In this document: piece after piece, positions 15,350-24,124 of the stretch
How the letters are laid out: every line of letters starts with the position of its first letter
Numbering within the stretch: the first letter of the stretch is position 1
From: an uncultured Oscillospiraceae bacterium
GTDB taxonomy: Bacteria; Bacillota; Clostridia; Oscillospirales; Oscillospiraceae
Assembly (NCBI GenBank): GCA_900763965.1
Contig: CAAFMG010000003.1
Coordinates: 1-24,364 of the forward strand
Length of the DNA stretch: 24,364 bases
Reading direction: 5' to 3'
Program-made: the position numbers and the translations under genes
Notes under the pieces: model-generated
Seen by the model: the letters and a program-made list of their open reading frames with translations, nothing else
Database searches by the model: none
What the model was told of the DNA's origin: nothing

Positions 15350-16741
15350 TTACAGCTCGCAGTTGCCCACGGTGCGGGGGAAGGGGATGGCATCACGGAT
15401 ATTGCCGATGCCGGTCAGGTACATGACACAGCGCTCGAAGCCCAGACCGAAGCCTGCGTGACGGGCAGAGCCGTATTTCCGCAGATCCATGTAGAAGCCG
15501 TAGTCCTCAGGCTTCATGCCCAGCTCCTCGATACGGGCCTTGAGGATGTCATAGTTGTCCTCACGCTGGGAGCCGCCGATGATCTCGCCGATGCCGGGAA
15601 CCAGGCAGTCCATAGCGGCAACGGTCTTTCCGTCGGGGTTCAGCTTCATATAGAAGGCCTTGATATTCTTGGGGTAATCGGTGACAAATACGGGCTTCTT
15701 GAACACCACCTCCGTCAGGTAACGCTCATGCTCCGTTTGCAGGTCGCAGCCCCAGGATACAGGATACTCGAACTTGTCATTGTGCTGCTCCAGCAGAGCC
15801 ACAGCTTCGGTGTAGGTGATCCGGCCGAATTCGTTGTTCAGCACGTTGTGCAGACGATCCAGCAGGCCCTTGTCCAGGAACTGGTTGAAGAATGCCATTT
15901 CCTCAGGAGCGTGCTCCAGAACATAGGAGATGATATACTTGATCATATCCTCAGCCAGGCGCATATTGTCGTCCAGGTCAGCGAAAGCGATCTCAGGCTC
16001 TACCATCCAGAACTCGGCGGCATGGCGGGTGGTGTTGGAATTTTCGGCACGGAAGGTGGGGCCGAAGGTGTAAATGTTGCGGAAGGCCATGGCGAAGGTC
16101 TCGCCGTTGAGCTGGCCGGAAACCGTCAGGTTGGTGGGCTTGCCGAAGAAATCCTCGGAGAAATCCACCTTGCCATCCTCAGTCTTGGGGACATTGTTCA
16201 GATCCAGAGTGGTGACCTGGAACATTTCGCCTGCGCCCTCACAGTCGGAGCCGGTGATCAGGGGTGTGTGAACATACACAAAGTCCCGATCCTGGAAGAA
16301 CTGGTGAATGGCCATGGCTGCCAGGGAACGCACACGGAACACGGCCTGGAAAGTGTTGGCACGGGGCCGCAGGTGGGTGATGGTGCGCAAAAATTCCATG
16401 GAGTGTTTCTTCGGCTGTAGGGGATAATCGCCGGTGGAAGGGCCTTCCACGGTCACAGAGGAGGCCTGGATCTCAAAGGGCTGCTTGGCATCGGGGGTCA
16501 GCACCAGAGTGCCGCGGACGATCAGGGCAGCGCCGATGTTGATCTTGGAGATCTCCTGGAAGTTTTCCAGCTTGTCATTATAAACCACCTGAACCGGGGT
16601 GAAGTAAGTACCGTCATTGAGGACGATGAAGCCGAATTGCTTGGAAGGGCGCTTATTGCGTACCCAGCCGCCAATTTCGATCTCTTTGTCAACATACTTC
16701 TGCGTGTCCTTGAACAGTTCGCGAACGGTAGTCAGCTGCAT
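15350..16741 (-). CDS. asnS: Asparaginyl-tRNA synthetase
   Basis: Charges tRNA-Asn with asparagine in the cytoplasm; class II, 463 residues, the usual size. The N-terminal OB-fold that binds the anticodon covers about residues 15-110 (EIEIGGWVRNKRPSKQFGFI). The catalytic core has the motif 2 region TFRAENSNTTRHAAEFWMVE and motif 3 near the C-terminus (GFGLGFERCVMYLTG), ending IPFPRTVGNCEL as in AsnRS. The HAAEFWMVEPE stretch fits AsnRS rather than AspRS. The ATG 16739-16741 is preferred because GAGAGG lies about 9 bases upstream; the open frame to 16819 runs through the promoter. It is monocistronic, with its own promoter and terminator, and the leader is too short for a T-box. Confidence 0.95.
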   Translation of the reverse strand: MQLTTVRELFKDTQKYVDKEIEIGGWVRNKRPSKQFGFIVLNDGTYFTPVQVVYNDKLENFQEISKINIGAALIVRGTLVLTPDAKQPFEIQASSVTVEGPSTGDYPLQPKKHSMEFLRTITHLRPRANTFQAVFRVRSLAAMAIHQFFQDRDFVYVHTPLITGSDCEGAGEMFQVTTLDLNNVPKTEDGKVDFSEDFFGKPTNLTVSGQLNGETFAMAFRNIYTFGPTFRAENSNTTRHAAEFWMVEPEIAFADLDDNMRLAEDMIKYIISYVLEHAPEEMAFFNQFLDKGLLDRLHNVLNNEFGRITYTEAVALLEQHNDKFEYPVSWGCDLQTEHERYLTEVVFKKPVFVTDYPKNIKAFYMKLNPDGKTVAAMDCLVPGIGEIIGGSQREDNYDILKARIEELGMKPEDYGFYMDLRKYGSARHAGFGLGFERCVMYLTGIGNIRDAIPFPRTVGNCEL

Positions 16742-16777
16742 AAGGGTTACCTCTCTTTTCGTCGGAAATATAGAGTA

Positions 16778-16806
16778 AGTATACGCCAATTTGGGACATT
16801 TTACAA
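16778..16806 (-). promoter_or_regulatory. Sigma-A-like promoter of asnS
   Basis: On the minus strand: TTGTAA (16801-16806), a 17-base spacer, and TATACT (16778-16783). The start codon is about 37 bases downstream of the -10 box. Confidence 0.75.
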
Positions 16807-16978
16807 GAGGGAAACGCATTTTTTATGGAATATCCCGAAAAAAGTTTTTCAAAGGGCAGGGGAGGGAAGCGAAATTTGTTGGCCGGATAGGAGAAAGAGA
16901 CAACGGCACGAAGCAATGGCAAGGAATCATCCTGTGCCTTGTGCTGTCCTTTGACGGTGCAGGGGAGAGGAGCGCACA

Positions 16979-17014
16979 AGAAATCGTCGGTATCCCAAAA
17001 GAGATACCGACGAT
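16979..17014 (-). terminator. Probable terminator of the ATP synthase operon
   Basis: A 12-bp perfect stem (16983-16994 with 17003-17014; arms begin ATCGTCGG) with an 8-base loop, 13 bases after the atpC stop. On the minus strand it is followed by TTCTTG, a weak T tract, so termination may be incomplete or the hairpin may protect the 3' end. Confidence 0.7.
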
Positions 17015-17027
17015 CATTTGAAATGGA

Positions 17028-17450
17028 TTACTTCTGCGTATCCCCGTTGAGCTTTCCGCTGGCAACGCTCTTACGAACCAGAGCACGGTGGATCCGGGCC
17101 TGGGCGAGCTTGATATCAGCATCAGACTTGGAGTTTTCCAGAAGTGCCTGACCCTTCTCGTAGGCGGCTTCCGCACGAGGCAGGTCAATGTTCTCAGCCC
17201 ACTCGAAGGTGGTGGGGACCAGGGTCACCTCGCCGTTCATCACGCTGACCATACCGCCGATGCAGGCAGCGTTGTGCCGCTTGCCATCGGAAATGACCAC
17301 TGCACGACCCATACCCAGAGGGGCAAGGTAGTTCATGTGCCGGGCCATAATGCCGATGTCACCGGTCATGGTGCGCACGATCAGCTGTTCTGCCTGGCCG
17401 TCATAAGCCAGTCCGTCAGGGGTGACGATCTTCAGGTTAAAGGGCATCAT
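17028..17450 (-). CDS. atpC: ATP synthase F1 epsilon subunit
   Basis: Part of the central stalk; couples rotation to catalysis and can inhibit ATP hydrolysis. It has 140 residues: an N-terminal beta-sandwich (PFNLKIVTPDG, MTGDIGIMARHMNYLAPL) and C-terminal helices (about residues 90-130, rich in Ala, Glu and Lys). The start ATG overlaps the atpD stop (ATGA); a second ATG follows directly. Last gene of the operon. Confidence 0.93.
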   Translation of the reverse strand: MMPFNLKIVTPDGLAYDGQAEQLIVRTMTGDIGIMARHMNYLAPLGMGRAVVISDGKRHNAACIGGMVSVMNGEVTLVPTTFEWAENIDLPRAEAAYEKGQALLENSKSDADIKLAQARIHRALVRKSVASGKLNGDTQK

Positions 17451-18847
17451 GCGGACTCACCGCCCCGGAACTTGGCGACCACCTCATCGATGGAGCCGGA
17501 GAACAGGAAGTAGGATTCCGGAATGTCATCGTGTTTGCCTTCGATGATCTCCTTGAAGGAGCGGATGGTTTCCTTCAGAGGCACATACTTGCCCTGATAG
17601 CCGGTGAACTGCTCAGCAACGTGGAAGGGCTGGGACAGGAAACGCTGCACCTTACGGGCGCGGTTAACGGTCAGCTTGTCTTCCTCGCTCAGTTCGTCCA
17701 TACCCATGATGGCGATGATATCCTGCAGCTCCTTGTAGCGCTGCAGAATGGACTGCACGGCACGGGCGGTCTCGTAATGCTCCTGACCCACGACTTCGGG
17801 GGCAAGGATACGAGAGGTGGAGTCCAGGGGATCCACGGCGGGGTAAATACCCAGGGATGCAATACCACGGTCCAGAACGGTGGTAGCATCCAGGTGGGCG
17901 AAGGTGGTAGCGGGAGCGGGGTCGGTCAGGTCGTCAGCAGGGACGTAGACAGCCTGAACGGAGGTGATGGAGCCGTTCTTGGTGGAGGTGATACGCTCCT
18001 GCAGGGCACCCATTTCCGTTGCCAGGGTGGGCTGGTAACCAACGGCGGAGGGCATACGGCCCAGCAGTGCGGAAACCTCAGAACCGGCCTGGGTGAAACG
18101 GAAGATGTTGTCGATGAACAGCAGCACATCCTGATGCTTCACATCACGGAAGTACTCTGCCATGGTCAGACCGGACAGAGCAACACGCATACGGGCTCCT
18201 GGGGGTTCGTTCATCTGACCGAAGACCATGGCGGTCTTGGCGATAACGCCGGATTCGGTCATTTCGTTGTACAGGTCGTTACCCTCACGGGTACGCTCAC
18301 CAACGCCGGTGAAGACGGAGTAACCGTTGTGAGCGGTAGCAATGTTGTAAATCAGCTCCTGGATCAGAACGGTCTTGCCGACACCTGCGCCGCCGAACAG
18401 ACCGATCTTACCGCCCTTGGCGTAGGGGCAGATCAGGTCAATGACCTTGATGCCGGTTTCCAGGATCTCGGTAGCGGGCTGCTGCTCCTCGTAAGAGGGA
18501 GCGGGACGGTGGATGGGCCACTTCTCCTGAGAAGTGGGAGCCTCCTTGTTGTCGATGGCCTGGCCCAGCAGGTTGAACACACGGCCCAGGCACTCGTCAC
18601 CAACAGGCACGCTGATGGGTGCGCCGGTGTCGGTAGCCACGGTGCCTCTTTGCAGACCGTCGGTGGAGGACATAGCAATGCAGCGAACGACGTTGTCACC
18701 AATGTGCTGAGCAACCTCAGCTACGATGACCTTGTCGCCGTTGGGGACTTCGATTGCGCTGTTCAGCATGGGCAGCTGATCATCAGCGAACCGAATGTCA
18801 AGGACAGGACCCATAACCTGGATCACAGTTCCTTTATTCATGGACAT
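17447..18847 (-). CDS. atpD: ATP synthase F1 beta subunit
   Basis: Catalytic subunit, three per F1 head. 466 residues, normal length. Walker A GGAGVGKT is at 152-159, the catalytic Glu is in GVGERTREGNDLY, Walker B is VLLFIDNIFRF, and the ATP synthase alpha/beta signature PAVDPLDSTS is present. The start ATG 18845-18847 has AAGGAG 10 bases upstream; an ATG two codons later is possible. It overlaps atpC by four bases and lies 44 bases after atpG. Confidence 0.97.
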   Translation of the reverse strand: MSMNKGTVIQVMGPVLDIRFADDQLPMLNSAIEVPNGDKVIVAEVAQHIGDNVVRCIAMSSTDGLQRGTVATDTGAPISVPVGDECLGRVFNLLGQAIDNKEAPTSQEKWPIHRPAPSYEEQQPATEILETGIKVIDLICPYAKGGKIGLFGGAGVGKTVLIQELIYNIATAHNGYSVFTGVGERTREGNDLYNEMTESGVIAKTAMVFGQMNEPPGARMRVALSGLTMAEYFRDVKHQDVLLFIDNIFRFTQAGSEVSALLGRMPSAVGYQPTLATEMGALQERITSTKNGSITSVQAVYVPADDLTDPAPATTFAHLDATTVLDRGIASLGIYPAVDPLDSTSRILAPEVVGQEHYETARAVQSILQRYKELQDIIAIMGMDELSEEDKLTVNRARKVQRFLSQPFHVAEQFTGYQGKYVPLKETIRSFKEIIEGKHDDIPESYFLFSGSIDEVVAKFRGGESA

Positions 18848-18891
18848 TGGATTCTCAACTCCTTGTGTTGGAATGAAGGGAAATCGCGTAA

Positions 18892-19737
18892 TTAAGAGCC
18901 GGCAACGATATCAATGATCTCGTTGGTGATGGCGGCCTGTCTTGCCCGGTTGAACTTCAGGCTCAGGTCGGCGATCATATCCTCGGCATTGGAGGTAGCG
19001 GAGTCCATTGCGGTACGGCGGGCAGCCTGCTCGGAAGCACGGCTCTCGCAGATGGCGCCATAGACGATACCGCCCAGGTATTCGGGCACAACAGCGGCGA
19101 AAACTTCCTCGTTGTTGGGATCGTAGATAATGTCGGAGGTATAGGGCGCTTTGGGCTCATTTTCCGGCAGAATCAGGGGCAGCAGCTGCTTGGAGGCGGG
19201 AACCTGAGAGATGACGGAGTTGAATCGGGTGTATGCAACACGCACTTCATCAAATTCGTTATTCAGGTAGGCCTTGCTCAGCATCTTGGAGATGGAGAAG
19301 CAGTCGCCCACAGAAACCTCGGCAGCTTCTGCATAGGCATCGGACAGAACAGAAATATTCCGGGAACGGAAGAATTCCAAAGCCTTCTTACCAATGGGCA
19401 GGACGATGGCTTCCTTGCCCTGAATCTCGGCTTCCACCATTTTCAGAAGATTGCTGTTATAGCCGCCTGCAAGGCCGCGGTCACCGGCGATGACCACATA
19501 CATGACCTTGCTGCCGCTGCGCTGCTTGAGATACGGAGAGGTGAAATCCCGGTTGGTGTGCACGATGCGGTTGATCGTGTCAGACAGGATCTCGAAATAG
19601 GGGCGGGAATTGGATACCTGTGCCTGGGCACGGCGGAGCTTGGAGGCAGCGACCATTTCCATGGCCTTGGTAATCTGCTTGGTACTCTCCATGCTTCGGA
19701 TGCGATTTTTAATTTCCTTGGTGGAGACGCCAGCCAT
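18892..19737 (-). CDS. atpG: ATP synthase F1 gamma subunit
   Basis: The rotor shaft inside the alpha3-beta3 head. 281 residues. The N-terminal helix has the family pattern STKEIKNRIRSMESTKQITK, then AMEMVAASKLRRAQ. The C-terminal signature is ARQAAITNEIIDIVAGS, the strongly conserved end of gamma. GGAGGAGG precedes ATG 19735-19737. It lies 15 bases after atpA. Confidence 0.96.
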   Translation of the reverse strand: MAGVSTKEIKNRIRSMESTKQITKAMEMVAASKLRRAQAQVSNSRPYFEILSDTINRIVHTNRDFTSPYLKQRSGSKVMYVVIAGDRGLAGGYNSNLLKMVEAEIQGKEAIVLPIGKKALEFFRSRNISVLSDAYAEAAEVSVGDCFSISKMLSKAYLNNEFDEVRVAYTRFNSVISQVPASKQLLPLILPENEPKAPYTSDIIYDPNNEEVFAAVVPEYLGGIVYGAICESRASEQAARRTAMDSATSNAEDMIADLSLKFNRARQAAITNEIIDIVAGS

Positions 19738-19752
19738 GGGTAACCTCCTCCC

Positions 19753-21261
19753 TTATGCTGTGAACTGGGCTAACAGTTCATCCAGAGCGGCCTTGATGCC
19801 CTCTTCGGTGTCCTTCTCCAGCTTACCGGTGGTACGAATGGCCTCCAGAACCTGGGGATGGTAGTTTTCCATGTGGGTTTCCAGCTGCTTCTCGAATTCG
19901 GGAACCTTGTCAACAGCAATGGTGTTCAGGTATCCGTGGGTAACGGCATAGATGATGCACACCTGCTGAGCGACTTCCTTGGGGGAGTTGTTCTTCTGCT
20001 TCAGAACGGCCACGATGCGTTCACCCAGAGCCAGACGGGCCTTGGTGTCAGCATCCAGATCGGAGCCGAACTGTGCGAAGCTCTGCAGCTCGCGGTACTG
20101 AGAGTACAGCAGTTTCAGAGAACCGGCAACCTTCTTCATGGCCTTGATCTGTGCGTCGCCGCCAACACGGGACACGGAGATACCGGGGTTAACTGCGGGC
20201 ATAACGCCGGAGTTGAACAGCTCGGATTCCAGGAAGATCTGGCCGTCGGTGATGGAAATGACGTTGGTGGGGATGTAAGCGGAGACGTCGCCTGCCTGGG
20301 TCTCGATGATGGGCAGTGCCGTCAGAGAACCGCCGCCCAGTTCGGGGGACAGCTGTGCAGCACGCTCCAGCAGACGGGAGTGCAGGTAGAAAACGTCACC
20401 GGGGTAAGCTTCACGTCCGGGCGGTCTGCGGATCAGCAGACACATGGCACGGTAGGCAACAGCGTGCTTACTCAGGTCGTCATAGATAACCAGAACGTCC
20501 TTGCCCTGAGCCATGAAGTGTTCACCCATGGTGCAGCCGGCGTAGGGAGCGATGAACTGCATAGGTGCCAGCTCGGAAGCGGTAGCGGAGACCACGATGG
20601 TGTAGTCCATAGCACCGCCCACAGTCAGGTTTTCTACCAGCTGTGCAACAGTGGAGCGCTTCTGGCCGATGGCAACGTAGATACAGATACAGTTCTTGCC
20701 CTTCTGGTTCAGAATGGTATCGGTTGCGATGGTGGTCTTACCGGTCTGGCGGTCGCCGATGATCAGCTCACGCTGTCCACGGCCGATGGGGATCATGGCG
20801 TCGATGGCCTTGATGCCGGTCTGCAGAGGACGGCTGACGTGCTGACGCTCGATAATGCCGGGAGCGGGCATTTCGATGGGCCGGTAGCCTTCGGATTTGA
20901 TGGTACCCTTGCCGTCGATGGGTTCGCCCAGAGCGTTGACAACACGGCCGATCAGGCCTTCGCCAACGGGGACGGACACGACGCGTCCGGTACGCTTAAC
21001 AATGTCGCCTTCCTTGATGCCCTGATCGGAGCCCAGAATAACCAGGGAAACGGTGTCCTCTTCCAGGTTCTGAGCCATGCCGTAGGATCCATCGGGGAAT
21101 TCAACGAGCTCACCGGCCATGCACTTGTCCAGGCCGGAGGCCTTGGCAATGCCGTCGCCAACCAGAATGACGACGCCGGTTTCGCTCACTTCAATTTTGT
21201 TTTCGTAGTTCTTGATCTGACTACGAATAATTTTTGTGATTTCTTCGGGTCTAAGTTCCAT
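19753..21261 (-). CDS. atpA: ATP synthase F1 alpha subunit
   Basis: Non-catalytic nucleotide-binding subunit alternating with beta. 502 residues, typical. An N-terminal beta-barrel, P-loop GDRQTGKT at 169-176, and the family signature PAVNPGISVSRVGG followed by AQIKAMKKVAGSLK. The ribosome binding site before ATG 21259-21261 is weak (CAGGGA), which suggests dependence on translation from atpH, whose stop is 18 bases upstream. Confidence 0.97.
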   Translation of the reverse strand: MELRPEEITKIIRSQIKNYENKIEVSETGVVILVGDGIAKASGLDKCMAGELVEFPDGSYGMAQNLEEDTVSLVILGSDQGIKEGDIVKRTGRVVSVPVGEGLIGRVVNALGEPIDGKGTIKSEGYRPIEMPAPGIIERQHVSRPLQTGIKAIDAMIPIGRGQRELIIGDRQTGKTTIATDTILNQKGKNCICIYVAIGQKRSTVAQLVENLTVGGAMDYTIVVSATASELAPMQFIAPYAGCTMGEHFMAQGKDVLVIYDDLSKHAVAYRAMCLLIRRPPGREAYPGDVFYLHSRLLERAAQLSPELGGGSLTALPIIETQAGDVSAYIPTNVISITDGQIFLESELFNSGVMPAVNPGISVSRVGGDAQIKAMKKVAGSLKLLYSQYRELQSFAQFGSDLDADTKARLALGERIVAVLKQKNNSPKEVAQQVCIIYAVTHGYLNTIAVDKVPEFEKQLETHMENYHPQVLEAIRTTGKLEKDTEEGIKAALDELLAQFTA

Positions 21262-21279
21262 ACAGTCCCTGCTTTCTCA

Positions 21280-21819
21280 TCAGAGTACGGTGTTTTTCAG
21301 CAAATCCCGGATGGTATCCATACGGTGAGATACGGTATCATCCAGTCGCTGGCCGTCATAGTCCAGGCGGACACCGCCCAAACAAGAGGGGTCAATGCGA
21401 TTATAAAGCTCAATGTGCTTGCCGGTGATCCGGGCGAGCTTTTCTGTGAGCTTCTGGGTCTGTGCATCACTCAGGGCAACTGCCGTAACAGCGGTTACAG
21501 GCAGGATGCCGTTGTCGTGGTTGTACAGGTCAATAAAAGCATCACAGCAGTCGGAAAAGTGCCGCATATAGCCCTTTTCCGTGAGGATTTTCAGGAAATT
21601 GAGAACATAGATATGAACGCTGCCCCGGAAGCTTTCGTCCAGGATGTTGCAGCGCTCTGCCTTGGTCAGGCTGGGGGTGGCCAGCAGTTTGATAAAGTTG
21701 GGCTCCTTGCGAAAGCAGTCCTTCAATACCTTCAGCTGTGCGCCGATCTCGGCAGCCAGGTTCTCATCCTTTGCCAATTCATACAGCGATTCGCCGTAGA
21801 CATTTCCGATTTGGGTCAT
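21280..21819 (-). CDS. atpH: ATP synthase delta subunit
   Basis: Peripheral stalk protein that fixes F1 to subunit b. 179 residues. All-helical N-terminal domain (YGESLYELAKDENLAAEI, LLATPSLTKAERCNIL) and the typical C-terminal pattern IDPSCLGGVRLDYDGQRLDD, where members have GG(V/I)xxxxxxxxxD. The ATG overlaps the atpF stop (ATGA). Confidence 0.94.
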   Translation of the reverse strand: MTQIGNVYGESLYELAKDENLAAEIGAQLKVLKDCFRKEPNFIKLLATPSLTKAERCNILDESFRGSVHIYVLNFLKILTEKGYMRHFSDCCDAFIDLYNHDNGILPVTAVTAVALSDAQTQKLTEKLARITGKHIELYNRIDPSCLGGVRLDYDGQRLDDTVSHRMDTIRDLLKNTVL

Positions 21820-22322
21820 ACTGCGCCACCCAATTCATCAATGAAGCGGTCGATCATCTGCTCCTGGTCAGCGGGGTTCAGTTCACGGGCAACGACCTTG
21901 CCGGCGATCGCCAGGGCCAGGCCGGAAATCTCGTTCTTGGCATCGTTGATGGCCTTCTTCTTTTCCATCTCGATGTCAGATGCAGCCTTCTGCTTGATCT
22001 GAGCAGCAGCCTGCTGAGCCTGTCCGATGATCTCCTCGCTGCGGGAGTTAGCCGAACGCTGTGCAGTGAGCAGCAGATCGTCAGCCTTTGCCCGAGCTTC
22101 TTTCATGTTCTGCTCGTAGGTCTGCTTGATCTCCTCTGCTTCGGCACGGGCTGCCTTGGCATCGGTGATCTCCTTGTCAGCAGCTTCACGGCGCTGATCC
22201 AGGATCTCCTTTACCTTATCCAAAAAGAATTTCTTTGCCAGAAACAGCTGGATAAACAGGTTGCAGATCTGTGCGATCAGGGTCACAGGGTTTACCGTCA
22301 CGAGAGACTGGTAAAGATCCAT
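21816..22322 (-). CDS. atpF: ATP synthase Fo b subunit
   Basis: Membrane-anchored stator stalk. 168 residues: one N-terminal hydrophobic helix (about residues 8-30, PVTLIAQICNLFIQLFLAKK), then a long charged, Ala-rich coiled coil rich in Glu and Lys, with FLDKVKEILDQRRE at its start. A strong ribosome binding site AAGGAGG lies 7 bases before ATG 22320-22322. A single b gene fits Bacillota. Confidence 0.94.
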   Translation of the reverse strand: MDLYQSLVTVNPVTLIAQICNLFIQLFLAKKFFLDKVKEILDQRREAADKEITDAKAARAEAEEIKQTYEQNMKEARAKADDLLLTAQRSANSRSEEIIGQAQQAAAQIKQKAASDIEMEKKKAINDAKNEISGLALAIAGKVVARELNPADQEQMIDRFIDELGGAV

Positions 22323-22377
22323 TAGTTTGCCTCCTTCCGGCGTAATTTTTTAGAAAGAAAGATTTCTTTGCCGGAGG

Positions 22378-22656
22378 TTAGTTCAGGTAGTTCATGAACA
22401 TACCGGGAGCAACGAAGATCAGCAGCAGGCCGGTGACGAAGCCATAAATACCGGTGGTCTCAGACAGAGCGATACCCAGAATCATGGAGCTGGTGACGTC
22501 GCCCTTGCACTCGGGATTGCGGCCGATGACTTCACAGGCACGAGCGGCACAGTTACCTTCACCGATACCAGGGCCGATACCTGCGATCAGGGCCAGACCT
22601 GCGCCGATGCCACAACCTGCCAGAGCGATGCCCTTAGCCAAAATCTGATATTCCAT
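22378..22656 (-). CDS. atpE: ATP synthase Fo c subunit with Na+-type, two-carboxylate ion site
   Basis: Rotor-ring subunit, 92 residues, two membrane helices joined by the polar loop GRNPECKGD (R46-N47-P48 turn). The ion-carrying Glu66 lies in SETTGIYGF. The following Thr67, Thr68 and Tyr71 match the Na+-type pattern (ES/T-T-G-I-Y) of Ilyobacter and other anaerobes. In the first helix, where the Na+ type usually has Gln32, this protein has Glu33 (GIGPGIGEG). Two carboxylates at these places were described for the Fusobacterium nucleatum Na+ rotor. Four Cys (15, 36, 41, 50) are unusual for this subunit. AGGAGG lies 8 bases before the ATG. Na+ coupling is inferred from these residues. Confidence 0.95.
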   Translation of the reverse strand: MEYQILAKGIALAGCGIGAGLALIAGIGPGIGEGNCAARACEVIGRNPECKGDVTSSMILGIALSETTGIYGFVTGLLLIFVAPGMFMNYLN

Positions 22657-22715
22657 AAAATTTGCCTCCTAAAATAAAATACGTTTTTGTTTATTCAAAT
22701 GGCCGAAGGAGATGA

Positions 22716-23591
22716 TCAGTCACCGGCGGCCTGTTTGATGAAGAGGGTAGTCAGGGTGCAGAAGATAAATGCCTGGATGCAGCCGCCGAACCAGTCAAAG
22801 TACAGGCTGGGGATGGCGGGAATACCGATGGTCAGCCAGGGGTAATTCACACCCATGATGGTGAAGATTGCCAGAACACCCAGGATACCGGCGATCAGGC
22901 CGATGATCAGGGGCGCCTTTTTGCCCATCTTCTTGCCAACAAAGAAAACTGCGAAACCAACAACGGCCAGGATAATCGCCACATACAGGCTGGAGCCCAG
23001 CAGACGGAACAGGGCATTGTTGGCAGCTACCAGAGCAGCATAGACCAGAGCGCTGATGACGGTGCCGGACAGGATATTGCCAAAGTGACGGCAGGCCATG
23101 GACACGGGGGTAAAGCACTCGGACATGATGTTGATGGGCAGCAGGATGGGGATGGGATCCAGGAAGGATCTCAGGTATTCCTTGATGCCGGAGTGCTTGA
23201 TCTTGTGGTATGTAATGTTTACAAAAACCACAAGGCCCCAGGCAAGCTCGGTCATCAGGTCAGCGGTAGGGCTCCAGATGCCGATCAGGCTGATCAGATT
23301 GGAGACGATACTGGTGACGAAGATGGCAAACACCAGAGGAATGTAGTAGTCAAAATTGGGACCCATGTTGCCACGGACAAAATTGACAATTGCGGTGTAG
23401 CCCATTTCTGCCACAGCCTGTTTCCGGGAGATCCCGGTGACCTTCAGGTTGGAGCCCAACCATGCCAGGACACAGGTGATGATCACCATGACAAGCAGCG
23501 CAGCGGAAAGGGTTTGGGTGATAGGAACCTGACCGAACAGAGGGACATTCACATAGCCAAGGATCCGAGCACCGTTGATTGATACTTCCAT
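22716..23591 (-). CDS. atpB: ATP synthase Fo a subunit
   Basis: The stator subunit that forms the ion half-channels against the c-ring. 291 residues with about six membrane helices. The essential Arg is in SMACRHFGNILSG, matching the family's R-x-FGN. PTADLMTELAW and the C-terminal QAFIFCTLTTLFIK are also conserved. ATG 23589-23591 follows GTGAGGTG. The stretch GKKMGKKAPL between two late helices is an unusually basic loop. Confidence 0.95.
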   Translation of the reverse strand: MEVSINGARILGYVNVPLFGQVPITQTLSAALLVMVIITCVLAWLGSNLKVTGISRKQAVAEMGYTAIVNFVRGNMGPNFDYYIPLVFAIFVTSIVSNLISLIGIWSPTADLMTELAWGLVVFVNITYHKIKHSGIKEYLRSFLDPIPILLPINIMSECFTPVSMACRHFGNILSGTVISALVYAALVAANNALFRLLGSSLYVAIILAVVGFAVFFVGKKMGKKAPLIIGLIAGILGVLAIFTIMGVNYPWLTIGIPAIPSLYFDWFGGCIQAFIFCTLTTLFIKQAAGD

Positions 23592-23627
23592 AAAATTCTT
23601 TCACCTCACATTAGAATTGAAAACACG

Positions 23628-24110
23628 CTATATTTCAAAAGGTCCGAGGTTCTCTTGCGCATCCTCCTCTTCTTCGGCAGTAGCCTTGGAAGGATCCCTG
23701 GGGGGATCCGGGGGCATCAGCTTCCCCTTGGCATTGAGATAGAAGATGACCACGTTGGGGAAAAGCAGGGGGAGGGCACCGGCCAGCAGATGGATGGGCT
23801 TCACCAGATAACAGATGACCACCCAGCCGGCCTGCAGGAGCAAACGGCCGTTGTAACTTCCCTGAATGAAAGACTTCATTCTCTTTTTATCTTCAATCCC
23901 GGTTGCCTGTTGGATCGTCAAACACATGATTGTGAAATTCAGGATCGCGATCAGGGAACCGCCGATAGCACCGACGAATACACGATGGTTGAAGGTACCG
24001 ATGCCGACAAGACTGAGAACAAACAGCCCTGCCACCATAAGAGCAGAGCAGATAAATGTTCCAACGGCGATGCGCTTGATTTCTTTTTTGGATGCAGGTT
24101 GTAGCTTCAT
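23628..24110 (-). CDS. atpI: ATP synthase subunit I-like membrane protein
   Basis: A 160-residue protein with about four hydrophobic helices (roughly residues 14-37, 45-66, 88-106, 108-128) and a polar, acidic C-terminal tail. Its place directly before atpB, the length and the basic N-terminus (KKEIKR) fit AtpI, which assists c-ring assembly in related anaerobes. Sequence conservation in this family is low, so the call leans on context. AGAAGGA lies before ATG 24108-24110. Confidence 0.8.
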   Translation of the reverse strand: MKLQPASKKEIKRIAVGTFICSALMVAGLFVLSLVGIGTFNHRVFVGAIGGSLIAILNFTIMCLTIQQATGIEDKKRMKSFIQGSYNGRLLLQAGWVVICYLVKPIHLLAGALPLLFPNVVIFYLNAKGKLMPPDPPRDPSKATAEEEEDAQENLGPFEI

Positions 24111-24124
24111 TCTGATTGTCCTTC

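Noticed and set aside
16742..16830. T-box riboswitch in front of asnS
   Set aside because: The likely transcription start leaves a leader of only about 30 bases, far too short, and no T-box motif or antiterminator is visible.
19858..22002. Long + strand open frame (714 codons) opposite atpA and atpH, and similar long frames opposite atpD, atpB and the transporter genes
   Set aside because: They are antisense shadows of well-recognised genes caused by GC-rich codon bias. Their translations are low-complexity, match no family and lack ribosome binding sites.
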